DNA of 64,000 nucleotides from Flagellimonas okinawensis. Its GTDB lineage: Bacteria > Bacteroidota > Bacteroidia > Flavobacteriales > Flavobacteriaceae. The translations under genes were made by a program, and so were the position numbers. Of this stretch, positions 34,945 through 44,383 are shown piece by piece. Location of the stretch: positions 868,001 through 932,000 of the forward strand of contig NZ_JARFVA010000001.1 of assembly GCF_029194005.1 (NCBI RefSeq), read 5' to 3'. A model generated the notes under the pieces. It saw only the letters and a list, made by a program, of their open reading frames with translations. It was not told the origin of the DNA and did no database searches. Each line of letters starts with the position of its first letter. Position 1 is the first letter of the stretch.

Positions 34945-36933
34945 ATGAAATTTCAGGTAGTTTCGGACTTTAAGCCCACGGGCGATCAGCCCCAGGCCAT
35001 TAAGCAATTAGTGGAGGGAATCGAGGGAAATACTCCCCACCAAACACTTCTTGGGGTAACAGGTTCCGGTAAAACTTTTACGGTTGCCAATGTGGTGGAA
35101 TCGGTACAAAAACCAACATTGGTACTTGCTCATAACAAGACGTTGGCTGCCCAATTGTATTCCGAATTTAAACAGTTTTTTCCCAATAATGCGGTAGAGT
35201 ATTTTGTATCCTACTACGATTATTACCAGCCCGAGGCCTATATCCCTTCCAGTGGACTTTATATTGAAAAAGACCTTTCCATAAACGAGGATATAGAAAA
35301 ATTAAGACTTAGTGCTACTTCTTCACTCCTCTCCGGGCGCAGGGATGTACTTGTAGTCGCTTCGGTTTCTTGTTTGTACGGTATCGGAAACCCTATTGAG
35401 TTCCAGAAGAACGTAATCACGATTCACCGAGATCAGGTAATATCAAGAACCAAGTTTCTAAAACAATTGGTTCAAAGCCTTTATGCCCGGACCACTGCGG
35501 ATTTTAGAAATGGGAACTTTAGGGTAAAAGGAGATGTTGTGGATGTATTCCCCGGCTATGCCGATCATGCGTTCCGTATTCATTTTTTTGGTGATGAGAT
35601 TGAGGAAATCGAGGCTTTAGATCCATACAACAACAGCGTTATAGAGATTTATGACACGCTGAACATCTACCCTGCCAATATGTTCGTTACATCGCCCGAT
35701 GTACTTCAAAATGCCATAAAGGAGATACAGGACGACCTTGTAAAGCAAATAGATTATTTTAAGGAAATAGGAAGACCACTGGAAGCAAAACGGCTGGAAG
35801 AACGTACCAATTTTGACCTAGAAATGATTCGTGAACTTGGCTATTGTTCAGGAATCGAGAACTACTCTAGATATTTGGACGGTAGAAAACCAGGAACAAG
35901 ACCTTTCTGCTTACTGGATTATTTTCCCGATGATTATTTAATGGTCATTGATGAAAGCCATGTGACCATCCCTCAAGTGCATGCCATGTACGGTGGCGAT
36001 CGCTCCCGAAAGGAAAACTTGGTGGAATATGGATTCCGTTTGCCCGCGGCAATGGATAACAGGCCATTAAAATTTGAAGAATTCGAAGCGCTTCAAAATC
36101 AAGTATTATATGTCAGTGCAACTCCCGCGGACTATGAATTGGAATTGAGCGAAGGTGTTTATGTAGAACAAATTATCCGTCCTACAGGTCTATTAGATCC
36201 CATTATCGAGGTTAGGCCCAGTGAAAATCAGATTGATGACCTTGTTGAGGAAATTCAACAACGGGTGGAACTGGACGAGAGAACACTGGTAACCACATTG
36301 ACCAAGCGAATGGCCGAAGAACTCACCAAGTATTTAACAAGGATAGATGTTAGATGCCGTTATATACACAGTGATGTTGACACCTTGGAGCGAGTTGAGA
36401 TCATGCAAGATCTACGAAAAGGACTTTTTGATGTTCTTATTGGAGTCAACCTGCTCCGTGAAGGATTGGACTTGCCAGAAGTATCGTTGGTCGCCATCCT
36501 GGATGCCGATAAAGAAGGTTTCTTAAGAAGTAACCGCTCATTGACTCAAACGGTTGGCAGGGCTGCTAGAAACCTCAATGGTAAAGCTATTATGTATGCC
36601 GATACCATAACCGACAGCATGCAAAAGACCATTGATGAGACCAATTACAGAAGGGACAAACAAATGTCCTACAACAAAGAAAACAATATAACTCCCACAG
36701 CGCTCAAGAAAAATCTGGACAGTGCTTTGGCCAAAAATTCTGTATCCACCTACCATTTCCAAAAAGAAGAGTTACGTGCAGCTGAGCCCGATTTAAATTA
36801 CATCACGGCAGACCAAAAGGAAAAATTGATAAGGGAGAAAAGAAAAGCCATGGAAAAAGCGGCCAAAGAACTGAACTTTATGGAAGCTGCGAAATTGCGT
36901 GATGAGATAAAAATGCTACAGGAAAAGGAATAA
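34945..36933 (+). CDS. uvrB: Excinuclease ABC subunit B
   Basis: The damage-verifying helicase of nucleotide excision repair, working with UvrA and UvrC. 662 residues. Walker A GVTGSGKT (37-44), the beta-hairpin block YYDYYQPEAYIPSSGLYIEK, VIDESHVTIPQ, the helicase motif TQTVGRAARN and the C-terminal UVR coil (KAAKELNFMEAAKLRDEIKM). Length and order are standard. No uvrA or uvrC is next to it. Confidence 0.98.
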   Translation: MKFQVVSDFKPTGDQPQAIKQLVEGIEGNTPHQTLLGVTGSGKTFTVANVVESVQKPTLVLAHNKTLAAQLYSEFKQFFPNNAVEYFVSYYDYYQPEAYIPSSGLYIEKDLSINEDIEKLRLSATSSLLSGRRDVLVVASVSCLYGIGNPIEFQKNVITIHRDQVISRTKFLKQLVQSLYARTTADFRNGNFRVKGDVVDVFPGYADHAFRIHFFGDEIEEIEALDPYNNSVIEIYDTLNIYPANMFVTSPDVLQNAIKEIQDDLVKQIDYFKEIGRPLEAKRLEERTNFDLEMIRELGYCSGIENYSRYLDGRKPGTRPFCLLDYFPDDYLMVIDESHVTIPQVHAMYGGDRSRKENLVEYGFRLPAAMDNRPLKFEEFEALQNQVLYVSATPADYELELSEGVYVEQIIRPTGLLDPIIEVRPSENQIDDLVEEIQQRVELDERTLVTTLTKRMAEELTKYLTRIDVRCRYIHSDVDTLERVEIMQDLRKGLFDVLIGVNLLREGLDLPEVSLVAILDADKEGFLRSNRSLTQTVGRAARNLNGKAIMYADTITDSMQKTIDETNYRRDKQMSYNKENNITPTALKKNLDSALAKNSVSTYHFQKEELRAAEPDLNYITADQKEKLIREKRKAMEKAAKELNFMEAAKLRDEIKMLQEKE

Positions 36934-36964
36934 AAAAAATGTGCTCCCGAAATTTCGGGAGCAC
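36932..36964 (-). terminator. Terminator of the hsp20 gene
   Basis: A 24-base inverted repeat (36941-36964, arms GTGCTCCCGAAA) is followed on the minus strand by a run of eight T. It may also slow plus-strand transcripts of uvrB. Confidence 0.7.
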
Positions 36965-37028
36965 ACCTCAAACTAACCAACTAATCCAACCATCATGAAA
37001 CACCTATAGTTGGTGTTCTAATGTTTTT

Positions 37029-37454
37029 TTATCCTATTTCAATCAATCTTTTTGGGTTTGGCAATGCCTCTTGTTTTTTAGGCAATGTCAACTTTAAAAT
37101 TCCATCTTCGTACTTCGCATCGATTTTTGAGCCATCAACGGTTTCTGGTAGTGTAAATGCTCTTTTAAAAGAAGAAAAAGAAAATTCCTTTCTTGTGTAA
37201 TTCTCGTTACTTTCTTCATTCTCGGATTTCACCTCACTTGAAATTGTCAATACATCATTGTCGATTTCAACTGTAAAATCATCTTTCTTCATTCCTGGAA
37301 CGGCAAGCTCCAATTCAAAACCTTCAGTATTGTCCTTTATATTTACAGCGGGCACAGAAGCATTCCACTTTTCTGTTCCACCGAACCAGTCAGGACCCAT
37401 AAAATCGTTCATCAAGGATGGAAAAAACAGGTTGTTTCTTTTTACTATACTCAT
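37029..37454 (-). CDS. Small heat-shock protein, Hsp20/alpha-crystallin family
   Basis: 141 residues, an ATP-independent holdase of the cytosol. The alpha-crystallin domain (about 40-130) has FELELAVPGMKKDDFTVEID and the end motif KYEDGILKLTLPKKQE, with a short I-x-I-like tail (LIEIG). The start is preceded by a region with two inverted repeats (37521-37541 and 37557-37569), which may control it. A strong terminator follows. Confidence 0.95.
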   Translation of the reverse strand: MSIVKRNNLFFPSLMNDFMGPDWFGGTEKWNASVPAVNIKDNTEGFELELAVPGMKKDDFTVEIDNDVLTISSEVKSENEESNENYTRKEFSFSSFKRAFTLPETVDGSKIDAKYEDGILKLTLPKKQEALPNPKRLIEIG

Positions 37455-37520
37455 GGCGATTCAATTTTAGTTAAACATTTAAATCAGCATGTATAAGTCA
37501 AAACCTATACCAACAGAAAC

Positions 37521-37541
37521 AACATGTCTTTGTGACATGTT
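37521..37541. promoter_or_regulatory. Inverted repeat upstream of hsp20
   Basis: AACATGTC-TTTGT-GACATGTT is a perfect eight-base inverted repeat with five central bases. A second repeat TGTCA-TTT-TGACA lies at 37557-37569, next to the TerB-like gene's stop. Both contain TGTC/GACA half-sites. They are likely operators or bidirectional hairpins; the factor is unknown. Confidence 0.4.
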
Positions 37542-37569
37542 TTAGGGAATATGCAATGTCATTTTGACA

Positions 37570-37971
37570 CTAATTGTAGTAGGCCTTAAAGATATTGATG
37601 AGTATTTCTGGCGGTACTATGTTGTCCGGATATCGGTGCATCACTTCCAAAACTTGGCTTATTGCGGCCGGTGGAAGGCCCATTTTAAGTCCAATATTGT
37701 ACAACGTATTGATTTCTTTCTTGTGCTGCTCCCTATCGACGTTCATAAGAAGTATTAATCGATGGAACTGCACTATTCTTTCGGCTTGCGTTTTAAGCCT
37801 AACCTTTGGTGATTTCTCCTTTAAAAGACCATCAAAGATGTCCTTTCCCACCCCTAGATTATTGGCCACTTTCAATAAAAAGTCGTACTCCGAACGCTTC
37901 AAAGAATGGTCTACCCTTGCAAAGGCGATCATCTCTGAGAGAATGCTCAATTTTTCTTGATAAGTACCCAT
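37570..37971 (-). CDS. TerB-like (tellurite resistance fold) helical protein
   Basis: 133 residues, wholly helical. The block LSILSEMIAFARVDHSLKRS followed by EYDFLLKVANNLGVGKDIFD resembles TerB/DjlA-type domains, where the D-x-x-x-x-x-x-E acids can bind metal. Similar flavobacterial proteins are sometimes mislabelled excinuclease subunit B; there is no UvrB sequence in it. No other ter genes lie near. Function unknown. Confidence 0.78.
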   Translation of the reverse strand: MGTYQEKLSILSEMIAFARVDHSLKRSEYDFLLKVANNLGVGKDIFDGLLKEKSPKVRLKTQAERIVQFHRLILLMNVDREQHKKEINTLYNIGLKMGLPPAAISQVLEVMHRYPDNIVPPEILINIFKAYYN

Positions 37972-38033
37972 TTTGGTTGGTTTTGGTTTGCAATCCTAAG
38001 TACATAACTCCAAAACCACCTATTTTAGTACAC

Positions 38034-38062
38034 AAAAAAGCCCTGAATGTTCAGGGCTTTTT
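38034..38062 (-). terminator. Terminator of the small secreted protein gene
   Basis: AAAAAGCCCTGAA pairs with TTCAGGGCTTTTT around two bases; T-rich on both strands and placed 28 bases beyond the stop of the gene at 38090. Confidence 0.75.
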
Positions 38063-38089
38063 CTAACTAACTCAAACAATTCCCGTTTA

Positions 38090-38425
38090 TTAAGCGGTAA
38101 TACGTACTGGAAGTTCGTAAATTCTACCAGGTGAAACATTGTTAAGTTCAACCTTTTGGTAGTTCAAACGATTTTTTACAAAACCTTCCAAAATTTCGTC
38201 GCTGGTCTCTACAGATAGTACCACCAACTCTCCTTTTTCATTGACAATAAATCTAACCTCGGCAGTCATTTCCTTGTAATCAACGTTGAATTGATTTTGT
38301 TTCAACATTTCGTAAATCTGACCGGATAGGTTAGGTTGTTTGTTTTCCTTTTTTCCTTTTGTTGCAAATGCACTCATCGTTGCAAATAGTGCAAACGCCA
38401 CTGAAACAGTTTTTAATTTTCTCAT
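38090..38425 (-). CDS. Small exported protein, unknown
   Basis: 111 residues from ATG 38425 (MRKLKTVSVAFALFATMSAFA, a clear signal peptide). A longer frame adds residues that would spoil the leader. The mature part is lysine-rich at first (TKGKKENKQPNLSGQIYEML) and then a small alpha/beta domain (AEVRFIVNEKGELVVLSVET, VELNNVSPGRIYELPVRITA). This resembles small TonB-C-like or energy-transfer folds in outline only. Periplasmic; function unknown. Confidence 0.75.
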   Translation of the reverse strand: MRKLKTVSVAFALFATMSAFATKGKKENKQPNLSGQIYEMLKQNQFNVDYKEMTAEVRFIVNEKGELVVLSVETSDEILEGFVKNRLNYQKVELNNVSPGRIYELPVRITA

Positions 38426-38770
38426 GATTTTTGTTTTTTGATTAAAATTGATGATTAACAATATGTCAAAATACAGACTTGATTAAGGGTCCTTTTTAAT
38501 GACACTTCAAAAATAAGACGATAAAAAAACATAATTGTTACACTTTGGTGTCATTTAACAAATGTTTAATGTCCTTAACCTTGGGCTAATACCCTACTTA
38601 CACTTTAAAAATCTCGTTATTAGAGGGTTATTAAAAATGATGGAAAAGCCAATAAATTTCACCTTTTTCACAATCCTGCCACTGTAAGAGGAGCATGTTA
38701 AAATTGGGCACAAAAAAAAGGGCAACACCTTTAAGTGTTGCCCTTTTTAAATATCTATTAAGTGTTGAGA
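38426..38770. other. 345-bp intergenic region upstream of the small exported protein
   Basis: AT-rich. Contains the sucC terminator (38715-38748). The rest should hold the promoter for the minus-strand gene at 38090-38425; I see no exact TAnnTTTG. A 16-codon plus-strand frame (from 38638) looks like chance. Confidence 0.5.
38715..38748 (-). terminator. Terminator of sucC
   Basis: Fourteen-base arms AAAAAGGGCAACAC and GTGTTGCCCTTTTT around a short loop. Symmetrical, so it can act on both strands. Confidence 0.8.
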
Positions 38771-39964
38771 CTAGCTCAAAACCTCTTCTACTTTATCGGC
38801 AGCTTCTTTAAACTGAACCGCAGAATGTACAGCCAATCCGGAGTTATCTATAATCTCCTTGGCCAACTCGGCATTAGTTCCCTGTAACCTAACAATAATT
38901 GGTACTTGAATTGCATCACCCATATTTTTATAGGCATCCACAACACCTTGCGCCACACGGTCACAACGTACAATACCACCAAAAATATTGATTAGAATAG
39001 CTTTTACATTAGGATCTTTTAGGATTATACGAAATGCCTCTTCAACTCTTTTGGCATCGGCGGTACCACCTACATCCAAGAAGTTGGCGGGCTCACCACC
39101 AGCCATCTTGATCAAATCCATTGTAGCCATGGCCAATCCAGCACCGTTAACCATACAGCCTACATTTCCATCCAAATCCACATAGTTCAATCCTACTTCG
39201 CGAGCTTCCACTTCAATTGGGTTTTCTTCGCGAAGGTCTCTCATTTCTGCGTAAGTCTTTCTTCTGTAAAGCGCATTGTCATCAATGGTTACTTTGGCAT
39301 CAACAGCCATAATCTTATCATCGGAAGTCTTCAAAACCGGGTTGATCTCAAAAAGACTGGAATCGCTTTCTTCGTATGCTTTGTATAAAGACATCACAAA
39401 TTTCACCATTTCTTTAAAAGCAGTTCCGGACAATCCCAAGTTAAATGCAATTCTCCTAGCTTGGAAAGGCAAAAGGCCCATTCCTGGATCAACTTCTTCG
39501 GTAAAGATCAAATGTGGGGTCTTTTCGGCCACTTCTTCGATGTCCATACCTCCCTCGGTGGAATACATGATCATATTTCTACCTGTACCCCTATTTAAAA
39601 GTACGGACATGTAGAATTCACTGGTTTCGCTATCGCCAGGATAATAAACATCCTCGGCCACCAATACTTGATGTACTTTTTTACCTTCAGCAGATGTTTG
39701 AGGCGTAACTAGGTTCATACCTATTATACTACCTGCCAATTCTTCTACTTCTTTCAAGTTTTTGGCCAATTTTACTCCACCGCCCTTACCACGGCCTCCT
39801 GCATGCACCTGTGCTTTGATCACATGCCATCCGGTTCCTGTTTCCTGTGTAAGTTGTTTTGCGGCATCTACCGCTTCTTTGGCGTTGTGGGCTACGATTC
39901 CCCTTTGGATTCTAACTCCAAAACTGGCTAAAATCTCTTTTCCTTGATATTCGTGAAGATTCAT
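38771..39964 (-). CDS. sucC: Succinyl-CoA synthetase beta subunit (ADP-forming)
   Basis: 397 residues from ATG 39964 (MNLHEYQGKEILASFGV, the typical start). ATP-grasp signs are KAQVHAGGRGKGGGVKLA and EINPVLKTSDDKIMAVDAKV; the CoA ligase domain ends with ILINIFGGIVRCDRVA. It converts succinyl-CoA to succinate in the TCA cycle with the alpha subunit SucD. sucD is not adjacent, so the two are unlinked here. A -10 element overlaps the upstream frame, supporting the chosen start. Confidence 0.97.
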   Translation of the reverse strand: MNLHEYQGKEILASFGVRIQRGIVAHNAKEAVDAAKQLTQETGTGWHVIKAQVHAGGRGKGGGVKLAKNLKEVEELAGSIIGMNLVTPQTSAEGKKVHQVLVAEDVYYPGDSETSEFYMSVLLNRGTGRNMIMYSTEGGMDIEEVAEKTPHLIFTEEVDPGMGLLPFQARRIAFNLGLSGTAFKEMVKFVMSLYKAYEESDSSLFEINPVLKTSDDKIMAVDAKVTIDDNALYRRKTYAEMRDLREENPIEVEAREVGLNYVDLDGNVGCMVNGAGLAMATMDLIKMAGGEPANFLDVGGTADAKRVEEAFRIILKDPNVKAILINIFGGIVRCDRVAQGVVDAYKNMGDAIQVPIIVRLQGTNAELAKEIIDNSGLAVHSAVQFKEAADKVEEVLS

Positions 39965-39988
39965 CTGTGAATTTACTTTTGTTTGAAG

Positions 39989-39996
39989 CAAAAATA
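39989..39996 (-). promoter_or_regulatory. Candidate -10 element of sucC
   Basis: CAAAAATA on the plus strand reads TATTTTTG on the minus strand, 24 bases before ATG 39964. Confidence 0.45.
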
Positions 39997-40080
39997 GAAA
40001 ACACCGCTGACAAATTGAAGGTGTTAAATAAATAATTGCTAATTAGGTATCAATAAAAGCCTCTTTTTTCTTGAGGAAGT

Positions 40081-40719
40081 CTATAACTTGAAATCTTTGA
40101 AGTCCAGAGGGTCAAAATTTTTGAAATGTCCATTCATTTCTATAACCTCCTTTGTCCGGTTTACTTCGCTTAATATATTGGTTGTGGCTTCTAAATGGTT
40201 TTTTATAAAATTTAGTCTGTCGGTTTCGCTCTTCATCAATAATAATTGATATTCCTGCTCAAATGATAGCCCCATTTTGTGTGCCAAGGAATAGCTATTA
40301 AACTGTTTAGGGGTTGTTTTGGTAAAGGGAACATCCATAATATCGTACAACATTTCAATTTTTCGAAGCACTTCACCCCGCAAACCTTCGTCCGCATCAT
40401 TCTCCATTTCCAGAAACTCTATCTCGCCGCCGGCATATAATTTTCCCTCCAACCGTTCTTCAAAACTTAATACTTTAAATACTTGGCGTGCCACGCAAAC
40501 CACATCCATTTCACCCGAATCATAGGTATTTACAACCTCCACCAACTGAACTTCGGTTCCATAAGAAAGTGAATTGTTGATGTACACCGGAATTCCAAAT
40601 GTAAGCGCTTCCTTTCGGCAATCGTTGATCAATTGCTTGTATCGATCTTCAAATATATGCAAGGGCACCGTTTCGCCAGGAAAAAAAACAGATTTTAAAG
40701 GAAATAAAGGAAGTCTCAT
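40081..40719 (-). CDS. LON substrate-binding (N-terminal) domain protein
   Basis: 212 residues. The start RLPLFPLKSVFFPGETVPLH and FEDRYKQLINDC is the classical Lon N-domain opening; the rest is the beta barrel and a helical end. No ATPase or protease domain follows, so it is a stand-alone LON domain protein. Its role may be as an adaptor; this is not shown by the sequence. Confidence 0.9.
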   Translation of the reverse strand: MRLPLFPLKSVFFPGETVPLHIFEDRYKQLINDCRKEALTFGIPVYINNSLSYGTEVQLVEVVNTYDSGEMDVVCVARQVFKVLSFEERLEGKLYAGGEIEFLEMENDADEGLRGEVLRKIEMLYDIMDVPFTKTTPKQFNSYSLAHKMGLSFEQEYQLLLMKSETDRLNFIKNHLEATTNILSEVNRTKEVIEMNGHFKNFDPLDFKDFKL

Positions 40720-40884
40720 GCAGCTGAATTTGTCTAAAAATACACATCAATACCATAAGGAGCAACATTGACAATCGATAGATTGTTACAAATAAAACAA
40801 CTTGTTATATTTTGATGTATTATTTTATGTTTCTTGCCTTTATACCTGATAAAACCTAGCTTTACAGCAAAATTATAGTTTAAC

Positions 40885-42123
40885 ATGAATACCAAAGACT
40901 TACTTCAACTAACAGAACAGTTTGGCGCACCACTTTATGTATACGATGCAGACAAGATCACATCGCAGTACAAAAAGCTTACCAATGCCTTTAAAGGAGT
41001 TCCTAGTCTAAAATTGAATTATGCCGCAAAAGCATTGTCCAATGTAAGTATTCTTAGATTGTTGAACAGTTTGGGAAGTGGTCTGGACACGGTATCCATT
41101 CAAGAAGTAAAATTGGGACTGTTGGCCGGATTTAAACCAGAATCCATAATCTTTACACCCAATGGAGTTTCTTTGGAGGAAATCGAGGAAGCTGCGGCCC
41201 TTGGAGTTCAGGTTAACATAGACAACCTGTCCATTTTGGAACAATTCGGCAGCAAACACCCAGATATCCCCGTTTGCATCAGAATAAATCCACATGTAAT
41301 GGCTGGAGGAAATTCCAATATTTCCGTTGGACATATCGATTCCAAATTTGGTATCAGCGTACACCAAATCCCACACTTGCTTCGGATTGTAGAGTTGACC
41401 AATATGAACATCAACGGTATCCACATGCACACTGGTAGCGACATATTGGATATTGATGTTTTCCTATACGCTTCGGAAATTCTTTTTGAGACAGCGAAAA
41501 ATTTCAAAGACCTGGAATTCATCGACTTTGGTAGTGGTTTTAAAGTGCCCTATAAAGAAGGTGACATTCAGACCAATGTGGATGAATTGGGTAAAAAATT
41601 GACCAAAAGATTCAATGAATTCTGTAAAGAATATGGCAGGGAGCTCACCTTGGCTTTTGAGCCTGGTAAATTTTTAGTGAGTGAAGCTGGGTATTTCTTA
41701 GCAAAGGTGAACGTGGTAAAACAAACTACTTCCACTGTATTTGCAAGCATCGATTCAGGTTTCAATCATTTGATCCGTCCAATGCTTTACGGTTCCACAC
41801 ACCAAATAAGCAATATATCCAACCCAAAAGGTAGAGAACGGTACTATTCTGTGGTAGGTTATATCTGCGAAACGGATACTTTTGGAAGTAATCGCAGAAT
41901 CAGCGAAATATCTGAAGGTGATATACTTTGCTTTAAGAATGCCGGTGCCTACTGTTTTACCATGGCCAGCAACTACAATTCCCGATACAGGCCCGCAGAA
42001 GTGCTTTGGTACAATGGCAAGGCCCATCTGATCAGGGAAAGGGAAACCTTTGATGACATCTTAAGGAATCAAGTGGATGTGAAGGACCTTTTCGAAGCTC
42101 CAAAGAAGGAGACCGTTAAGTAG
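40885..42123 (+). CDS. lysA: Diaminopimelate decarboxylase
   Basis: The last step of lysine synthesis, PLP-dependent, in the cytosol. 412 residues. The PLP lysine is K49 in LNYAAKALSN. HMHTGSDILD, EPGKFLVSEAGYF and the substrate-binding CETDTFGSNR are intact. The gene seems monocistronic. dapD, earlier in the pathway, is 18 kb upstream. Confidence 0.97.
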   Translation: MNTKDLLQLTEQFGAPLYVYDADKITSQYKKLTNAFKGVPSLKLNYAAKALSNVSILRLLNSLGSGLDTVSIQEVKLGLLAGFKPESIIFTPNGVSLEEIEEAAALGVQVNIDNLSILEQFGSKHPDIPVCIRINPHVMAGGNSNISVGHIDSKFGISVHQIPHLLRIVELTNMNINGIHMHTGSDILDIDVFLYASEILFETAKNFKDLEFIDFGSGFKVPYKEGDIQTNVDELGKKLTKRFNEFCKEYGRELTLAFEPGKFLVSEAGYFLAKVNVVKQTTSTVFASIDSGFNHLIRPMLYGSTHQISNISNPKGRERYYSVVGYICETDTFGSNRRISEISEGDILCFKNAGAYCFTMASNYNSRYRPAEVLWYNGKAHLIRERETFDDILRNQVDVKDLFEAPKKETVK

Positions 42124-42178
42124 ATGTATATCCCTTTAAGGAGTGTTAAAGCGAATACTATTTTGGTACAATTTTCGT

Positions 42179-42186
42179 TAGTTTTG
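42179..42186 (+). promoter_or_regulatory. Candidate -10 element of the gene at 42206
   Basis: TAGTTTTG matches TAnnTTTG, 19 bases before the ATG. Confidence 0.4.
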
Positions 42187-42205
42187 TATTGATACATCGA
42201 CAATT

Positions 42206-42739
42206 ATGTCAAAAATGATGACTATGCGCTCAATTTATACCCAAATCAGCTTACTATTTTTAGTATTTACAGGCTTTACCACACAAGCCCAGGATATTCA
42301 ATGGATTTCTTGGGAAGAGGCCGTGCAACTCTCCAAAACAGATGCTCAGCCTAAAAAAATCTTTGTTGACGTCTATACAGATTGGTGTGGATGGTGCAAA
42401 AAGATGGATCAAAACACCTTCCAGAATCCAGAGGTTTCTAAGTACATGCAAGACAATTTTTATATGGTAAAATTGGATGCAGAAGGCAAAGACCCGATAG
42501 TTTACCAAGGTAAAACTTTCAATTTTGTTCCCTCCGGGAGAAGAGGTTACCACGAATTGGCCGCTGCACTACTACAAGGCAAAATGAGTTATCCTACCGT
42601 AGTTTTTCTGGATGAGCAAATTAACATGCTTTCACCAGTTCCCGGTTATCAACAAGTGGAACCTTTTATGCAAATTGCCAAATATTTTGGCGAGAACATC
42701 TACAAGAATAAAGATTGGGAAAGTTACGCTGGGAAATAA
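42206..42739 (+). CDS. Exported thioredoxin-like protein
   Basis: 177 residues with a signal peptide (LLFLVFTGFTTQAQ). The thioredoxin_7/DUF255 active site is TDWCGWCKKMD, C61 and C64, followed by NPEVSKYMQDNFYMVKLDAE. Such proteins handle disulfides in the periplasm. The start may be one of three close ATG codons (42206, 42215, 42218 region). The stop lies in a hairpin shared with the convergent guaB gene. Confidence 0.9.
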   Translation: MSKMMTMRSIYTQISLLFLVFTGFTTQAQDIQWISWEEAVQLSKTDAQPKKIFVDVYTDWCGWCKKMDQNTFQNPEVSKYMQDNFYMVKLDAEGKDPIVYQGKTFNFVPSGRRGYHELAAALLQGKMSYPTVVFLDEQINMLSPVPGYQQVEPFMQIAKYFGENIYKNKDWESYAGK

Positions 42740-42754
42740 ATTCCCCAGCGTTTA
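42726..42754. terminator. Hairpin between the thioredoxin-like gene and guaB
   Basis: ACGCTGGG (42726-42733) pairs with CCCAGCGT (42744-42751). The plus-strand stop codon is in the loop. Probably a bidirectional terminator, with weak T stretches. Confidence 0.5.
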
Positions 42755-42763
42755 ATAATTTAT

Positions 42764-44236
42764 TCACCTACTATAGTTTGGACTTTCTTTGGTAATCGTC
42801 ACATTGTGGGGATGACTTTCGTGAATACCGCTGGAAGTAATTTTCACAAAACGGGCACTGTTCTTAAGCGTTTCAATATCGCCTGCTCCACAATATCCCA
42901 TACCAGCTCTCAATCCACCGATAAATTGGTGCATACTTTCCATCAATTCACCTTTGTACGGTACACGGCCTACAATTCCTTCCGGCACCAATTTCTTGAT
43001 ATCATCTTCCACATCTTGGAAATAGCGGTCCTTACTACCTTGTTTCATGGCTTCAACGGAGCCCATTCCTCGATAGGATTTAAATTTACGCCCTTCGTAA
43101 ATAATGGTTTCTCCTGGTGATTCTTTGGTCCCTGCCAATAAAGAGCCAAGCATTACCGTATCCGCTCCTGCTGCTATTGCTTTGGGTATATCTCCTGTAT
43201 ATCGAATACCCCCATCTGCGATAACTGGCACACCTGTACCTTTTAAAGCAGCGGCCACCTCCAAAACAGCGGAAAATTGTGGGAACCCAACCCCTGCAAC
43301 CACACGAGTGGTACAAATAGACCCAGGTCCTATTCCAACTTTTACGGCATCAGCTCCGGCTTCTACCAGATATTTTGCAGCCTCTGCAGTGGCAATGTTT
43401 CCTACTACCACTTCCAACTCTGGAAATGATTTCTTTACTTCTTTTAATATACCTACAACACCTTTGGTGTGTCCATGGGCCGTATCTATAATAATGGCAT
43501 CCACACCGGCCTTTACAAGGGCTCCCGCTCTATCTACAGCATCTGCGGTAACACCAATGGCAGCCGCAACACGTAAACGACCGTATTGATCTTTGTTAGC
43601 AATAGGTTTTTGGGTGAGTTTTGTAATATCCCTGAATGTGATCAATCCAATAAGCTCTTCCTTATCGTTGACCACTGGTAACTTTTCAATTTTATTTTCT
43701 TGAAGTATAACCTCGGCCTGTTGCAAGGAAGTACCCTCACCTACGGTAACCAAGTTTTCAGAGGTCATTACCTCTGCAATGGGGCGATCATCGTTCTTTT
43801 CAAAACGAAGGTCGCGGTTGGTTACGATACCGATCAATTTTTTATCTGCATCCACAATGGGGATACCGCCAATGCTGTGCTCCTTCATGCTAGCTTTTGC
43901 ATCTCGGACCACAGAATCCAAAGGAAGTGTTACAGGATCCATGATCATACCACTCTCCGCACGTTTTACCTTCCTAACCTTTAAGGCCTGCTGTTCTATC
44001 GTCATGTTTTTATGAAGAACACCGATACCTCCTTCCCTTGCCATGGCAATGGCCATTCGGGATTCGGTTACCGTATCCATGGCCGCGGAAACAATGGGCA
44101 CATTAATGGTAATGTTCTTGGTAAATTTTGACTGAATGTTTACTTCTCGGGGAAGTACTTCGGAGTATGCGGGCACAAGAAGAACGTCGTCGTATGTAAG
44201 ACCTTCTCCAACAATTTTGTTTTGGTGAGCTTCCAT
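42764..44236 (-). CDS. guaB: IMP dehydrogenase
   Basis: Oxidises IMP to XMP, the committed step of GMP synthesis. 490 residues. Two CBS domains lie at about 95-205 ([35 protein letters not shown]). The catalytic cysteine is C308 in [17 protein letters not shown], and the flap is [14 protein letters not shown]. Monocistronic, with a -10 element 24 bases upstream. Confidence 0.98.
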   Translation of the reverse strand: MEAHQNKIVGEGLTYDDVLLVPAYSEVLPREVNIQSKFTKNITINVPIVSAAMDTVTESRMAIAMAREGGIGVLHKNMTIEQQALKVRKVKRAESGMIMDPVTLPLDSVVRDAKASMKEHSIGGIPIVDADKKLIGIVTNRDLRFEKNDDRPIAEVMTSENLVTVGEGTSLQQAEVILQENKIEKLPVVNDKEELIGLITFRDITKLTQKPIANKDQYGRLRVAAAIGVTADAVDRAGALVKAGVDAIIIDTAHGHTKGVVGILKEVKKSFPELEVVVGNIATAEAAKYLVEAGADAVKVGIGPGSICTTRVVAGVGFPQFSAVLEVAAALKGTGVPVIADGGIRYTGDIPKAIAAGADTVMLGSLLAGTKESPGETIIYEGRKFKSYRGMGSVEAMKQGSKDRYFQDVEDDIKKLVPEGIVGRVPYKGELMESMHQFIGGLRAGMGYCGAGDIETLKNSARFVKITSSGIHESHPHNVTITKESPNYSR

Positions 44237-44259
44237 TGCAATTACGGATTAATTGCGTG

Positions 44260-44267
44260 CAAATATA
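44260..44267 (-). promoter_or_regulatory. Candidate -10 element of guaB
   Basis: CAAATATA on the plus strand reads TATATTTG on the minus strand. Confidence 0.45.
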
Positions 44268-44383
44268 CCACTAATTTTAATCAATTATGGACTTAGGTAA
44301 TACTTTCTCAATTATCAGAATATGTTTTCGCCTTAAAGATGTCCATTAATACCTGAGCAGACCTAAAATCCAAAATATTAAAT

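Noticed and set aside
37570..37971. Excinuclease subunit label sometimes given to this type of protein
   Set aside because: No UvrB helicase or UVR motif; the true uvrB is the neighbouring gene at 34945.
38638..38688. Short plus-strand frame (16 codons) in the gap upstream of the small exported gene
   Set aside because: Too short, no paralogue and no promoter; probably chance.
43104..43589. A 161-codon plus-strand frame inside guaB
   Set aside because: Antisense shadow with low-complexity Ala/Thr/Pro content.
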